Source of the DNA: an uncultured eubacterium 1-6
Lineage (GTDB): Bacteria; Bacillota; Clostridia; Lachnospirales; Lachnospiraceae
NCBI GenBank assembly: GCA_903789595.1
Contig: CAIFEZ010000024.1
Location: 1 to 54,953 of the forward strand
Reading direction: 5' to 3'
DNA length: 54,953 nucleotides
Shown here: piece by piece, positions 34,100 to 42,845 of the stretch
How the letters are laid out: each line of letters opens with the position of its first letter
Position numbering within the stretch: the first letter of the stretch is position 1
The notes under the pieces: model-generated
Databases searched by the model: none
The model's input: only the letters and a program-made list of their open reading frames with translations
Told to the model about the DNA's origin: nothing
Position numbers and translations under genes: made by a program

Positions 34100-34906
34100 T
34101 CAAAGCTGTGAAAGCCTGTACAGCGCGTTTGACGGAATCAGGGCGGTGCCGTGCTCCCGCAGAAAAGCTTCGCCGGCTTCATCCACGGTACTGCAGGTGC
34201 CGTACTCACTCAGAATATTGCAGGTCCGGTAAAAATCTACCGGGGACATTCCGGACTGATGCAGAATCAGCTCGTAATTATCCTGCTCCGCCTCGGTCTT
34301 GTAAAGGGAATTGGATCCCTTATAGAAATTGTGGACCGCTCTGGACGCGGAAATGACATCGTCAAGGCTTCGGAACTGAAACACCTGTATGAGCTTCTTC
34401 GGAAGCAGGTCATTCACATCCGGCTTCTGGGAGTCTGTCTGGGATCCGCCGGCGGAAGGAGCGGCTGTGCTGCTCTTTGCCGTGCTGGCGGCGGAGCCGG
34501 ATTTTCCGGAGTCACCGGCGCTCTTTCTTCTTGCCTCGAATAGCCGGTCAAAGAGCTCGGACAAGGTTGCCATGTCTCCTGTCGAATCAGAGAAAAGACC
34601 CTCGCCCAGGGAGTCATTCGGCTGGGTGAATTTCGAGAATCTGCTGTCCAGCTCCTCCGGGTCTTCCACCTTCGTGATTATCAAAGTCAGACTTTCGGAA
34701 GAGGTGGGGATCGCTTCGATCATCAGAGGTGAGTTCCCGAAATCGAAACCGACTTCGTAGTGCGCCTCTCTCATCATATCCTGAAAGAGTCTGCGCGATT
34801 TATCGGAACCGTATGCGAGCTCGCTCAGCCGGATATTGCGGCTGGAAAGATCTTCACTCGTTAAAATACAGCGGATTTTATTTTCGCTTATTTTTTCGAT
34901 TTTCAT
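34100..34906 (-). CDS. mecA: Adaptor protein MecA
   Basis: MecA brings substrates to the ClpCP protease and controls regulators such as competence factors. The 268-residue protein has the N-terminal substrate-binding domain (start MKIEKISENKIRC), a Ser/Ala/Gly-rich flexible linker (about 135-165), and the C-terminal ClpC-binding domain with the conserved FRSLDDVISASR and YELILHQSGM segments. The start is at 34906, where AAAGGAAG precedes it; a longer frame to 34996 has no support. The gene is transcribed leftward from its own promoter. Confidence 0.93.
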   Translation of the reverse strand: MKIEKISENKIRCILTSEDLSSRNIRLSELAYGSDKSRRLFQDMMREAHYEVGFDFGNSPLMIEAIPTSSESLTLIITKVEDPEELDSRFSKFTQPNDSLGEGLFSDSTGDMATLSELFDRLFEARRKSAGDSGKSGSAASTAKSSTAAPSAGGSQTDSQKPDVNDLLPKKLIQVFQFRSLDDVISASRAVHNFYKGSNSLYKTEAEQDNYELILHQSGMSPVDFYRTCNILSEYGTCSTVDEAGEAFLREHGTALIPSNALYRLSQL

Positions 34907-34928
34907 CTCATCACTTCCTTTCAGCCAC

Positions 34929-34958
34929 AGTATATACCACACCCTGAAAAAATGTAAA
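34929..34958 (-). promoter_or_regulatory. Promoter of mecA
   Basis: On the minus strand, TTTACA (34958-34953) is followed after 18 bases by TATACT (34934-34929), 22 bases before the start codon. Confidence 0.7.
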
Positions 34959-35452
34959 GTGGTTCGGATATTTCTGCTTGTGCAATATACCTGCATTATG
35001 TATAATATTCATACATGAAACGCATCGGGGACGTGAGGAAAAGAGGTGGTCCTTATGTACCGGTCTGACGTGTGCTTTGTCAGAGATTAAGCGGATGTTT
35101 CTGTCCGCAATCTGAGTTATATTTCTTTCTTATTTCTTATTCTTCCAAGGCTGCATTCCGGCAGATTCCTGTTCCTGCCCGGCAGAATTTCATCTTTCAT
35201 TTCAAGGCGGCCGTGCTGCGGAAGAATCCCATTTATATTTGCAGTTATTCAGCACATCATAATTTCATTGCGAAAGAGTCCGGTGTTTCCTTTCCGTGAT
35301 GGATTGCTGTATTTGGAGCTGGGAATCCCGGCAGATTCCCTGACTTCCGGAATATTCTGAGAGTACCGTTCCCGGCGGTTTCATGCGCGAGAAGGAAACA
35401 CCGATGCTGCTGGCAGTAATGTTCGACATTTTTGGAGGGGGAAATCTATTTG
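34959..35452 (+). other. Intergenic region between mecA and a small ORF
   Basis: Apart from the mecA promoter at its left edge, I see no gene, repeat or strong hairpin in this ~490-base stretch. Short ORFs in it lack ribosome-binding sites. The right end carries GGAGGGG before the next ORF. Confidence 0.5.
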
Positions 35453-35680
35453 ATGTGTGACGAGAGAGCAATGATGAGTGCATCGGAGTCGGAGCTCTTC
35501 CAGTGGGAGGAGAAGGGGTGGAAGCTGTATCTGGACAATCATCCCAGCAACCCGATTCTGATAGAGAACGCGAAGGCAAATGCTGTTCATGAAGGGGGAT
35601 GTTACATGCCGGATTTCTATTATGATCCGGCGACCGGAGAGAAAATGCTCAACTATAATCTGATTCAGGGCGAATCATAA
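35453..35680 (+). CDS. Small hypothetical protein
   Basis: The 75-residue acidic protein starts MCDERAMMSASESELFQWEE and has no motif I recognise. The ATG has GGAGGGG 12 bases upstream. Aromatic and acidic residues are spread throughout, and no membrane segment or signal is present. The last coding bases are duplicated immediately after the stop. It stands alone between mecA and the GH18 gene. Confidence 0.55.
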   Translation: MCDERAMMSASESELFQWEEKGWKLYLDNHPSNPILIENAKANAVHEGGCYMPDFYYDPATGEKMLNYNLIQGES

Positions 35681-35718
35681 TATGCTCAACTATAATCTGA
35701 TGCAAGGCAAATCAGAAT
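35645..35718 (+). repeat. 37-base tandem duplication at the end of the small gene
   Basis: Two adjacent 37-base copies (35645-35681 and 35682-35718) begin ATGCTCAACTATAATCTGAT and differ at only a few positions. The first copy encodes the last residues and stop of the small protein; the second lies after the stop. Confidence 0.85.
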
Positions 35719-35744
35719 ATACTGCGAGAAACTGAATATGGAAC

Positions 35745-35870
35745 GGCGCAGAGGGAATCTCCCTGACTGGAGGACCGCTGTGCGCCATGGAAATGAGCCT
35801 CACCGGCAGCGTTTTTGTCAATGAGAGATACCCGACCGTATCTGCGCGTCCGGAGGAGGCTCTTTTCTTC
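35745..35870 (+). other. Two structured hairpin units, the second ending in a T-rich run
   Basis: The first unit is closed by GGCGCA (35745) and TGCGCC (to 35786), with an inner AGGGA-ATC-TCCCT hairpin. The second is closed by GAGCCTC (35795) and GAGGCTC (to 35862), with an inner AGATAC ... GTATCT hairpin, and is followed by TTTTCTTC. The second is probably the terminator of the small gene. Its branched form is unusual for a plain terminator. Confidence 0.5.
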
Positions 35871-35884
35871 TGCAGGTGCTTTCC

Positions 35885-35913
35885 TTGCCATGGACTTGTT
35901 AACATGTTAAAAT
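35885..35913 (+). promoter_or_regulatory. Promoter of the GH18 gene
   Basis: TTGCCA (35885-35890) and TAAAAT (35908-35913) are 17 bases apart, about 50 bases before the start codon. Confidence 0.75.
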
Positions 35914-35961
35914 AATTCCGATTTTGAAAATTACGTCTGTCTGAGACGCGTGAGGTCTTAT

Positions 35962-37650
35962 ATGTCTAATTCGCGAAGAAGAAGCAGGAGAGGGAAGCGT
36001 TCCCTTCTCCCTGCTGTTATTTTTGCTGCTGTTGGTATTCTGATCATCGGAACGGCCGCTTTTATCTACAATCGTCATTCCTTTACCTATGATCAGATGG
36101 ATCTGAATTCCTACTTTGGTCTTGCATCCGAGAAGGAGGCGGCGCTGGTTGTGGATGATGCCGTTCTGGAGACCAAAGGCCTGGTGAAGAATGACCAGGT
36201 GTATGTCGATTATAATACCGTGGAAGAGTATCTGAATCCGGGATTTTTCTGGGAGAGCGGCAGCGGGAAGCTTCTGCTCACACTTCCGGACGGCACGAAA
36301 ACCTGGACGCCGGATGACGGAAGCGGCGCGGTGCTGAAGGATGGAGATACGGTATATATCTCGGCGGACTGCATCGGCGAGAATTCCGACTTTGACCTGG
36401 AAGTATATCAGAATCCGTGGCGGGTTGTCGCCAGAACCAAATGGACGAATCTCACCGCTGAGACCGTGACGAAGGATGATGTCATCCGCTTCCGCGGCGG
36501 TCCGAAGAGCGATGTCCTGACCAGTGTGAAGGAAGGCGACGTTGTTGTTCTGACGGGCAACGCCGATGAGTGGTGCCAGGTATCCACGAGCGACGGGTTT
36601 ATCGGATACATTCTGAAGTCAGAGCTGAAGACGGCTCCCGAGGGAACCATTCAGCATACCACAGACTCCAGGTTCGTTTTTGACCACAAATTCGCGGATC
36701 ACAAGATCAATCTGGCGTGGCAGTACTGCAGTGAGAATGACGACGGAACGGGTTCCTTCACAGAGCTGACGAAGGACGCGGAGGGATTGAACACCATTTC
36801 TCCGACCTGGTTCAGTTTTTCCGATGAAAAGGGCAATCTGACTTCGTATGCCAATGCGGAATATGTGAACATGGCCCATAACGCGGGACTCGAGGTATGG
36901 GGCTGTCTTCAGGACGTGGGCGGAAGCAAAGCGGATATCGGAACCATCCTGATGGACGGCGACAGCCGTGCGTCCGTGATCGGACAGCTGATACAGGCTG
37001 CGGAGGACACGGGAATGGACGGAATCAATATCGACATTGAGACCGTCACAGAGGAGAATACGCCGCAGTACCTGCAGTTCCTGAGGGAGCTCTCCGTTGC
37101 CGCTCATGAGAAGAACCTGATCGTTTCCGTTGATAATTATGTCCCGGTATATACCACATATCTGAACAGAGCCGAGCAGGCGAAAACGGTGGATTATCTC
37201 GTGATCATGGGATACGACGAACACACCGCCGGCTCCGATGAGGCAGGTTCGGTCGCTTCCCTTCCTTTTGTAAAGCAGGGCATTGAAGATACCCTTGCGG
37301 AGGTTTCCGCAGATCAGGTGATCAACGCAATTCCTTTTTACACGAGAGGCTGGACGACGGTGTCCGGAGAGGCGCCTTCCAGTGAGGCATTCGGCATGGA
37401 CGAAGCGGACGAGTGGGTGAAGTCTCTCGGCATTCAGACCAGTTGGGATTCGAAAACCGGTCAGAATACCGGAAGCGTCACTGTAGGGGAGGAAACCTAC
37501 AGCATCTGGCTGGAGGATGAAAAGTCAGTCGAGGAAAAAATGAAGCTGATCCGCAAGGCGGATCTTGCCGGCGTTGCCGAATGGAGGCTCGGGTACGAGC
37601 GGTCTGATGTGTGGAAAATCATCAGCAAATACCTTGACGATATGGAATGA
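35962..37650 (+). CDS. Membrane-anchored glycoside hydrolase family 18 protein with SH3 domain
   Basis: The 562-residue protein begins with a basic stretch and one transmembrane or signal-anchor helix (about 18-38), so the body is outside the cell. Residues ~55-150 form a copper-amine-oxidase-like N-terminal region, and an SH3b domain follows (about 155-220). The GH18 barrel has the signature DGINIDIE, with catalytic Glu360. Relatives such as SleL/YaaH hydrolyse N-acetylglucosamine links in peptidoglycan or cortex. The start ATG 35962 has GTGAGG 6-7 bases upstream; a GTG at 35950 is a possible alternative. The next gene is divIVA, which fits a cell-wall or division theme. Confidence 0.9.
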   Translation: MSNSRRRSRRGKRSLLPAVIFAAVGILIIGTAAFIYNRHSFTYDQMDLNSYFGLASEKEAALVVDDAVLETKGLVKNDQVYVDYNTVEEYLNPGFFWESGSGKLLLTLPDGTKTWTPDDGSGAVLKDGDTVYISADCIGENSDFDLEVYQNPWRVVARTKWTNLTAETVTKDDVIRFRGGPKSDVLTSVKEGDVVVLTGNADEWCQVSTSDGFIGYILKSELKTAPEGTIQHTTDSRFVFDHKFADHKINLAWQYCSENDDGTGSFTELTKDAEGLNTISPTWFSFSDEKGNLTSYANAEYVNMAHNAGLEVWGCLQDVGGSKADIGTILMDGDSRASVIGQLIQAAEDTGMDGINIDIETVTEENTPQYLQFLRELSVAAHEKNLIVSVDNYVPVYTTYLNRAEQAKTVDYLVIMGYDEHTAGSDEAGSVASLPFVKQGIEDTLAEVSADQVINAIPFYTRGWTTVSGEAPSSEAFGMDEADEWVKSLGIQTSWDSKTGQNTGSVTVGEETYSIWLEDEKSVEEKMKLIRKADLAGVAEWRLGYERSDVWKIISKYLDDME

Positions 37651-37691
37651 GCATCCGCTGTGCGTGAACGGCAGGGAAAGAAATCTGCGAT

Positions 37692-37785
37692 TTGAAATCC
37701 TGCAGTGCTGTGCTATACTTTATTTGCGCGGGTTCACGCGAGAACGAAGCAATATCGAGATAAAACCGCGAAGCGCGTTTTATCT
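37692..37785 (+). promoter_or_regulatory. divIVA promoter and leader hairpin
   Basis: TTGAAA (37692-37697) and TATACT (37714-37719) are 16 bases apart. The leader then contains AGATAAAAC-CGCG paired with CGCG-TTTTATCT (37758-37785) around an AAG loop, with one bulge. CATTTTC follows, so the hairpin could act as a weak attenuator before divIVA. Confidence 0.55.
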
Positions 37786-37828
37786 CATTTTCTAATATGG
37801 GAGTATAAGATCAAAGGGGGTAACCGCC

Positions 37829-38491
37829 ATGGCCGAAAACGAAGAATTATTCAAGACGACTGCGTTTGGAGGATACGATAAGGACGATGTGCAGGCTGAA
37901 ATTCAGCGCCTGAAGGATAACGCCTATCAGGAGAAAAGCAAGGTGATCCGCGATCTTGCGGATGCGAAGAAAGCCCTTGCCGCGAAGGATGATGAGATTC
38001 GGGAAAAGGACGCGAAGATTGCGGAACTTCAGGATGCGCTGGACGCGCGGGATCAGGAAATCGTGAAGATGGAGAAGACCATCCGCGAGAAATATCAGTC
38101 CTATATAGACAACTACGATACGATCGGAAGCCTGATCTATGAGGCAAAGATCCGCGCAAAGCAGATCGACCGCGAGACCGAAGCCGAGAAGCAGAGAAGA
38201 ATCTCGGAGGCTGAGACGGAAGCGCGGAAGATTCGTGACGAAGCGCAGGAAGAGGCACAGAAAACCCTTGCGGGCGTGCAGAAGCAAGTCGATGAGATTA
38301 ACCGCGAAGGAAAGCAGCAGTACGAGGCTGTTCAGGAGGAGCTTGCGAATGTCGTCGAGATCTTCAACCGCGTGCAGAAGCAGTTCATGAATTCCTACAA
38401 GGCGATTCAGGATATTGTGAATGAGAACCCGGATATGGGTGACAGCTGTGATGCCCCGCTTCGCGAGGATGACTATGAAGGATGGAAGTGA
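37829..38491 (+). CDS. DivIVA family coiled-coil protein
   Basis: DivIVA proteins bind curved membrane at poles and septa and recruit division or wall factors. This 220-residue protein has the N-terminal DivIVA segment with FGGYDKDDVQAEI near residue 13. A long coiled coil follows, rich in Ala, Lys and Glu, up to about 200, and the tail is acidic. It is shorter and more divergent than Bacillus DivIVA. AAGGGGG lies before the start. Its last 10 bases overlap the next gene. Confidence 0.85.
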   Translation: MAENEELFKTTAFGGYDKDDVQAEIQRLKDNAYQEKSKVIRDLADAKKALAAKDDEIREKDAKIAELQDALDARDQEIVKMEKTIREKYQSYIDNYDTIGSLIYEAKIRAKQIDRETEAEKQRRISEAETEARKIRDEAQEEAQKTLAGVQKQVDEINREGKQQYEAVQEELANVVEIFNRVQKQFMNSYKAIQDIVNENPDMGDSCDAPLREDDYEGWK

Positions 38492-39558
38492 ACCGATCCA
38501 TGTGCACAGAAAAAGCAAAAATTGTCAGGATGACGGAAGATCATCTGGATATGGATGCGCTCCGTGAGGCCGGAAGAATACTGAAATCGGGAGGCCTTGT
38601 GGCATTTCCTACGGAGACGGTCTACGGACTCGGGGGAAACGCCCTGGATCCGGAAGCCTCGCGCAGAATATATGCGGCAAAGGGAAGACCCTCGGACAAT
38701 CCGCTTATCGTACATATTGCGGATCTTGAGCATCTGTTTCCGCTGATCCGCGAGTTTCCGGACGGCGCAAGAAAGCTGGCGGAGAGATACTGGCCGGGAC
38801 CGCTGACCATGATTTTCCGGAAGACCGATCTGGTTCCCTATGAGACGACGGGCGGCCTTGACACAGTGGCGGTCCGTTTCCCCGACAACGCGATCGCCCG
38901 GGAGATGATCCGTCAGGGAGGCGGTTATGTAGCCGCACCGAGCGCAAATACTTCCGGAAGGCCGAGCCCGACGCTTGCCAGTCACGTGGAGGAGGATCTG
39001 GGTGACAGGATTGATATGATCATTGACGGAGGCCAGGTGAATATCGGGCTGGAGTCCACCATCGTGGATTTCAGCGAGGGACATCCGGTCATCCTCAGGC
39101 CGGGCTTTCTGAATCAGGAAATGCTGGAGAAAGTCATCGGTGAGGTCACCGTCGATCCGGGCATTATGTCAGAGAACGTTCATGTACGGCCGAAGGCACC
39201 GGGCATGCGATACAAGCATTATGCGCCGAAGGCGGATCTCGCGATTGTAGAAGGAGAGCCTGAGGCTGTTTTTTCAAAAATCCGGGAGCTTACCGGAGAG
39301 AGGCTTTCCGAGGGATACCGCGTCGGTATCATCTGCACGGAGGAAAGCCGCGGCAGGTATACAAAAGGTGATATCCGGTGTATCGGAAGCAGGGCTGATG
39401 ACAGGACGATTGCGCACCATCTCTACGAGATCCTGCGGGATTTCGACGCGGACGGCGTCGACTACATCTACACAGAATCTTTTGAGACACCGAGAATGGG
39501 ACAGGCGATCATGAACCGCCTGATCAAGGCTGCCGGACATGAGGTTATCCGGGCGTGA
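38482..39558 (+). CDS. tsaC: L-threonylcarbamoyladenylate synthase (Sua5/TsaC type)
   Basis: The enzyme makes threonylcarbamoyl-AMP from threonine, bicarbonate and ATP, for the t6A37 modification of ANN-decoding tRNAs. The YrdC domain (about 20-215) shows FPTETVYGLG, KGRPSDNPL and the SANTSGRPSPT loop. The C-terminal Sua5 domain (about 230-350) is present, so this is the long Sua5 form. The start at 38482 overlaps divIVA; an ATG at 38500 is an alternative. mtaB in the same window acts on the same modified base. Confidence 0.94.
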   Translation: MEVNRSMCTEKAKIVRMTEDHLDMDALREAGRILKSGGLVAFPTETVYGLGGNALDPEASRRIYAAKGRPSDNPLIVHIADLEHLFPLIREFPDGARKLAERYWPGPLTMIFRKTDLVPYETTGGLDTVAVRFPDNAIAREMIRQGGGYVAAPSANTSGRPSPTLASHVEEDLGDRIDMIIDGGQVNIGLESTIVDFSEGHPVILRPGFLNQEMLEKVIGEVTVDPGIMSENVHVRPKAPGMRYKHYAPKADLAIVEGEPEAVFSKIRELTGERLSEGYRVGIICTEESRGRYTKGDIRCIGSRADDRTIAHHLYEILRDFDADGVDYIYTESFETPRMGQAIMNRLIKAAGHEVIRA

Positions 39559-39930
39559 CAGGCCGGGGACATGAGCCGGAAGGCATGGTATACGATTGGC
39601 AGCTTACTGTTCACAGTATATCTGAAAGGCAGAGATTTCACATCCCTGTTGCCATTCGCAAACTGGCTGTAACAAAGTTTTATCCTTTTTTATTGAAGCT
39701 GCGGAACTCCTCAGGCGCGAGCGCCTTCGTCAAACAGTCCTCGCTATTCATTCAACGAAAAATTTATGGATAAAACTTCTAACAGCCAGTAATGCTCAGG
39801 CAAAGGGTGCTGTGAAATCGTTGCCTTGTCAGTTGTGCGTGAACAGTAACATTGGCAGTACAGGCACATATAAGATACAGACACGTACAGATCAACGCAG
39901 GCATGGTGCAGAAAGGGAGAATGGGAAAAA
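39559..39930 (+). other. Intergenic region with dispersed repeat A1
   Basis: This 372-base gap contains the full-length family A repeat at 39607-39846 and no gene. The remaining ~80 bases hold the rpiB ribosome-binding site (AAAGGGAG). Confidence 0.7.
39607..39846 (+). repeat. Dispersed repeat family A, copy 1 (full length)
   Basis: The 240-base non-coding element has imperfect terminal inverted repeats. The left end reads CTGTTCACAGTATATCTGAA and the right-end complement starts CTGTTCACGCACAACTGACA; both ends share GATTTCACA. Inside is a second inverted pair (GGCTGT..AAGTTTTATCC and GGATAAAACTT..ACAGCC) around a GGCGCGAGCGCC core. Copy 2 at 42440 lies in reverse orientation, and copy 3 at 50057 lacks the interior. 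Confidence 0.85.
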
Positions 39931-40365
39931 ATGATAGCACTTGGATGTGACCACGGCGGTTATGAGCTGATGCAGGAGGTGAAGGCGCATCTGGAAGAAA
40001 AGGGAATCGAGTACAAGGATTTCGGATGCTTCAGCGAGGAGTCGGTTGATTATCCGGATTATGCCCATAAGGTAGGACACGCCGTTCAGGACGGAAGCTG
40101 TGAGAAGGGAATTCTGATTTGCGGCACAGGCATCGGCATTTCGATCACGGCAAATAAGATGAAGGGGATCCGCTGTGCTCTCTGCACAAATGAGTTTATG
40201 GCGAGAGCAACCAGAGAGCATAACGACGCCAATATTCTCGCGATGGGCGGAAGAGTTACAGGACCGGGCGTGGCGTGCGGAATCGTGGACGCGTTCCTCA
40301 GCACTCCGTTCTCCGAGGGGGAGAGACATATCCGCAGGATTCGCAAAATTGAGGAGGAAGAGTAA
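39931..40365 (+). CDS. rpiB: Ribose-5-phosphate isomerase B
   Basis: RpiB interconverts ribose 5-phosphate and ribulose 5-phosphate in the pentose phosphate pathway. The 144-residue RpiB/LacA-type protein shows the N-terminal ALGCDHGGYELM segment and the active-site loop GTGIGISITANK, with the cysteine preceding it (ILICGTG). upp follows 65 bases later in the same direction, making a small nucleotide-related cluster. Confidence 0.97.
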   Translation: MIALGCDHGGYELMQEVKAHLEEKGIEYKDFGCFSEESVDYPDYAHKVGHAVQDGSCEKGILICGTGIGISITANKMKGIRCALCTNEFMARATREHNDANILAMGGRVTGPGVACGIVDAFLSTPFSEGERHIRRIRKIEEEE

Positions 40366-40430
40366 AAAGCCGGAGAGACAGTTATCCATGTTCGGGCTGC
40401 AGTTACGCATAAAAATGGAAAGGAAGAAAA

Positions 40431-41060
40431 ATGGGAAAAGTTATTATTATGGATCATCCGCTGATCAAACATAAAATCGGAATCATCCGTGAGGAAAGCA
40501 CCGGGACCAAGGAATTCCGTGAGATTATATCCGAGATCGCCATGCTGGAGTGCTATGAATCGACACGCGGGCTTTCGCTGGAGGATGTGGAGGTTCAGAC
40601 GCCGATTACGAAAACGACCGTTCAGAGGCTGGCAGGCAAAAAGCTTGCGATTGTGCCGATCCTCCGTGCGGGACTTGGCATGGTTTCCGGTATTCAGACG
40701 CTGATCCCCGCCGCGAAGGTCGGCCACATCGGCATGTACAGGGATCCGGAGACGCTTCAGCCGGTGGAATACTACTGCAAGCTTCCTACCGACATCGAAG
40801 AACGTGAGGTTTTTGTGGTAGATCCGATGCTGGCGACCGGTGGCTCTGCCTGCGACGCGATCCGTCAGCTGAAAAAGCACGGCTGCCAGAATATCCATTT
40901 TCTCTGCATCATCGCGGCGCCTCAGGGACTGGAGCGTCTGCAGAAGGAACATCCGGATGTTTCCATTGTGGTCGGCGCGCTGGATGATCATCTGAACGAA
41001 CAGGGATACATTGTACCCGGACTCGGCGATGCGGGAGACCGCATCTTTGGTACAAAGTAA
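40431..41060 (+). CDS. upp: Uracil phosphoribosyltransferase
   Basis: Upp salvages uracil by joining it to PRPP to form UMP. The 209-residue protein is of standard length. It shows the PRPP-binding motif [11 protein letters not shown] near 130 and the C-terminal uracil-site segment [21 protein letters not shown] site precedes the start. Confidence 0.98.
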   Translation: MGKVIIMDHPLIKHKIGIIREESTGTKEFREIISEIAMLECYESTRGLSLEDVEVQTPITKTTVQRLAGKKLAIVPILRAGLGMVSGIQTLIPAAKVGHIGMYRDPETLQPVEYYCKLPTDIEEREVFVVDPMLATGGSACDAIRQLKKHGCQNIHFLCIIAAPQGLERLQKEHPDVSIVVGALDDHLNEQGYIVPGLGDAGDRIFGTK

Positions 41061-41171
41061 GCGGCTGCAGAGGATATATTGTGCCACAGACGGTATGAGC
41101 TGCGAATTCCCCGCGTATAGGAGGCCGGCCGAGACCGGATCTGCGCAGAATTTTCGGCAGCGGGAGAGAAT

Positions 41172-41660
41172 ATGTCAGATAAGCGAAAAGACTATATTTC
41201 CTGGGACGAGTATTTTATGGCGGTCGCCAAGCTGGCCGGCATGCGGTCAAAGGATCCGAATTCCCAGGTCGGGTGCTGCATTGTAAGCCAGGACAACAAG
41301 ATTCTGTCGATCGGATATAACGGATTTCCGAGAGGATGTTCCGATGACGCCTTTCCGTGGGCCCGGAACAATGATGACCCGCTGAAGACCAAGTATGTCT
41401 ATGTGACGCACAGTGAGCTGAATGCAATCCTTAATTATCGCGGAGGAAGTCTGGAGGGCGCGAAGCTCTACGTCTCTCTTTTTCCGTGCAACGAGTGCGC
41501 GAAGGCGATCATTCAGGCGGGGATCCGCAAGGTAATCTACGATGACGACAAATATGACAAAACACCTTCTGTCATAGCGTCAAAAATAATGTTTCAGGCG
41601 GCGGGAGTTGCGTTCGAAAAATACAGATCGTCAGGCAGAACACTCACAATCCGTGTGTGA
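41172..41660 (+). CDS. Deoxycytidylate (dCMP) deaminase
   Basis: The enzyme converts dCMP to dUMP for thymidylate synthesis. The 162-residue zinc protein shows the catalytic motif HSELNAI near 78 and PCNECAK near 104 (a PCxxC zinc motif). ComEB-type relatives are of similar length. GGGAGA lies before the start. With upp it forms a pyrimidine-related pair. Confidence 0.94.
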   Translation: MSDKRKDYISWDEYFMAVAKLAGMRSKDPNSQVGCCIVSQDNKILSIGYNGFPRGCSDDAFPWARNNDDPLKTKYVYVTHSELNAILNYRGGSLEGAKLYVSLFPCNECAKAIIQAGIRKVIYDDDKYDKTPSVIASKIMFQAAGVAFEKYRSSGRTLTIRV

Positions 41661-41845
41661 GGAAGATGGGGACACAGTCCCGAGAGGAGGGGCGCGCCTG
41701 CGATGCGATAACCTTCGCAGACGGCTGCCGGAAAGCCGGATGAGATATATGGCGTATGACGCGGCACCCTGTCAGAGAATCAGATTGCCAGTGCGAGGAC
41801 AGGCACAGGTTTACCGACATTATAACAGAGCAGGAGGATACGAGT

Positions 41846-42211
41846 ATGGTCCGCAAAGAGAACGTTACTTATGTAGAAGGTCTTGCAGGAGGCAGAGGAA
41901 GAGCGAAGGTTTCTCATATCGTGTCGGAGGAGGAGCTGATGGGGCATGGCAGAATGTACGCAAAGGTCACGCTTCCGCCGGGCGCGAGCGTAGGCTGGCA
42001 TCAGCATGTGCGCGACACAGAACCCTACTACATTCTGAAAGGTCACGGAGACTTCATTGATAATGACCACAGAGTTTATCATGTGGGAGCCGGAGATGTC
42101 TGCGTGATCGAGGTCGGACAGTATCACAGCATCGAGAACAATTCGGACGAGGATCTGGAATTTATGGCTCTGATCTACAATGAGACAGGGTATCTGAACG
42201 ACAGACAGTGA
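41846..42211 (+). CDS. Cupin domain protein
   Basis: The small, 121-residue single-domain cupin carries the metal-binding motif 1 as GWHQHVRDTEPYYILKG and motif 2 as GDVCVIEVGQYHSI. It keeps the usual histidines and a glutamate, so it can bind a metal. The start ATG 41846 has GGAGG 8 bases upstream; the longer frame from 41756 is not supported. Such cupins can be small enzymes or sugar-binding regulators, and no substrate is evident. Confidence 0.88.
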   Translation: MVRKENVTYVEGLAGGRGRAKVSHIVSEEELMGHGRMYAKVTLPPGASVGWHQHVRDTEPYYILKGHGDFIDNDHRVYHVGAGDVCVIEVGQYHSIENNSDEDLEFMALIYNETGYLNDRQ

Positions 42212-42305
42212 CAGATTGATTCTCAGCTGCGCCCACACAGAATATTATCGGAAGCATGACAGGTGATGCATGCGTGCACTTGCGTGACATTATATATGGA
42301 AAAGC

Positions 42306-42350
42306 AGCAGGCCGGAGCAGACAAAATACTGTGACGGCCTGCTTTTTCTT
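42306..42350 (+). terminator. Terminator after the cupin gene
   Basis: AGCAGGCC pairs with GGCCTGCT across a loop of about 20 bases and is followed by TTTTCTTT. AAAA on the left suggests partial bidirectionality. Confidence 0.8.
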
Positions 42351-42439
42351 TACGCGCGCTTCGCGGCAGGCAAACTAAATTCGGACAGGATCCGGAAACG
42401 CTGTCATGTTTTCTTTACGCGCGCTTCGCGGCAGGCGAA

Positions 42440-42685
42440 CTGTCGCTTCACCCATAACTGATAAGGCAAGGATTTCACAGCACCTTTGTCTGAGCATTAC
42501 TGGCTGTTAAAAGTTTTATCCGTAATTTCTTCATGAAGTGGATAGCGAGGACTGTCTGACGAAGGCGCTCGCGCCTGAGGAGTTCCGCAGCTTCATAAAA
42601 TCAGGATAAAACTTTGTTACAGCCAGTTTGCGAATGGCAACAGGGCGGTGAAATCCCTGCCTTTCAGATATACCGTGCTCATACC
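42440..42685 (-). repeat. Dispersed repeat family A, copy 2 (inverted)
   Basis: This is the reverse complement of copy 1 over its whole length, including the ends, the GGATAAAACTTT and AAAGTTTTATCC arms and the GGCGCTCGCGCC core, with scattered differences. It joins repeat B1 directly. Confidence 0.85.
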
Positions 42686-42776
42686 TGTTGCCTTCGAAAT
42701 CACATCCAGTCTCTTACGCACGCTTCGCGTGCGGCGAGCCTGTCTGTGTTTTCGAAGAGCTTATGCAGTAAAAGTG
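42681..42776 (+). repeat. Dispersed repeat family B, copy 1
   Basis: This hairpin-forming unit starts CATACCTGTTGCCTTCGAAA and ends GTTTTCGAAGAGCTTATGCA. CTTCGAAA-T-CACA pairs with TGTG-T-TTTCGAAG, and a smaller GCACGC-TTC-GCGTGC hairpin lies inside. It ends two bases before the -35 box of hrcA. Confidence 0.8.
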
Positions 42777-42777
42777 G

Positions 42778-42806
42778 TTGACAAAAAAATGATGAGGTGC
42801 TATCTT
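42778..42806 (+). promoter_or_regulatory. Promoter of the hrcA-dnaK operon
   Basis: TTGACA (42778-42783) and TATCTT (42801-42806) are 17 bases apart, and CIRCE follows immediately. Confidence 0.8.
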
Positions 42807-42818
42807 ATCTGATAGGCA

Positions 42819-42845
42819 TTAGCACTCTGCAATTTAGAGTGCTAA
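42819..42845 (+). promoter_or_regulatory. CIRCE operator
   Basis: A perfect TTAGCACTC-N9-GAGTGCTAA inverted repeat, the binding site of HrcA, starts 13 bases after the -10 box. HrcA represses the operon until heat stress. Confidence 0.98.

Noticed and set aside
34907-34996. 30-residue N-terminal extension of MecA
   Set aside because: The extension has no ribosome-binding site and overlaps the promoter; MKIEKIS at 34906 is the family start.
42344-42441. CRISPR-like direct repeats
   Set aside because: Only two copies with one irregular spacer and no cas genes; they are ordinary short direct repeats.
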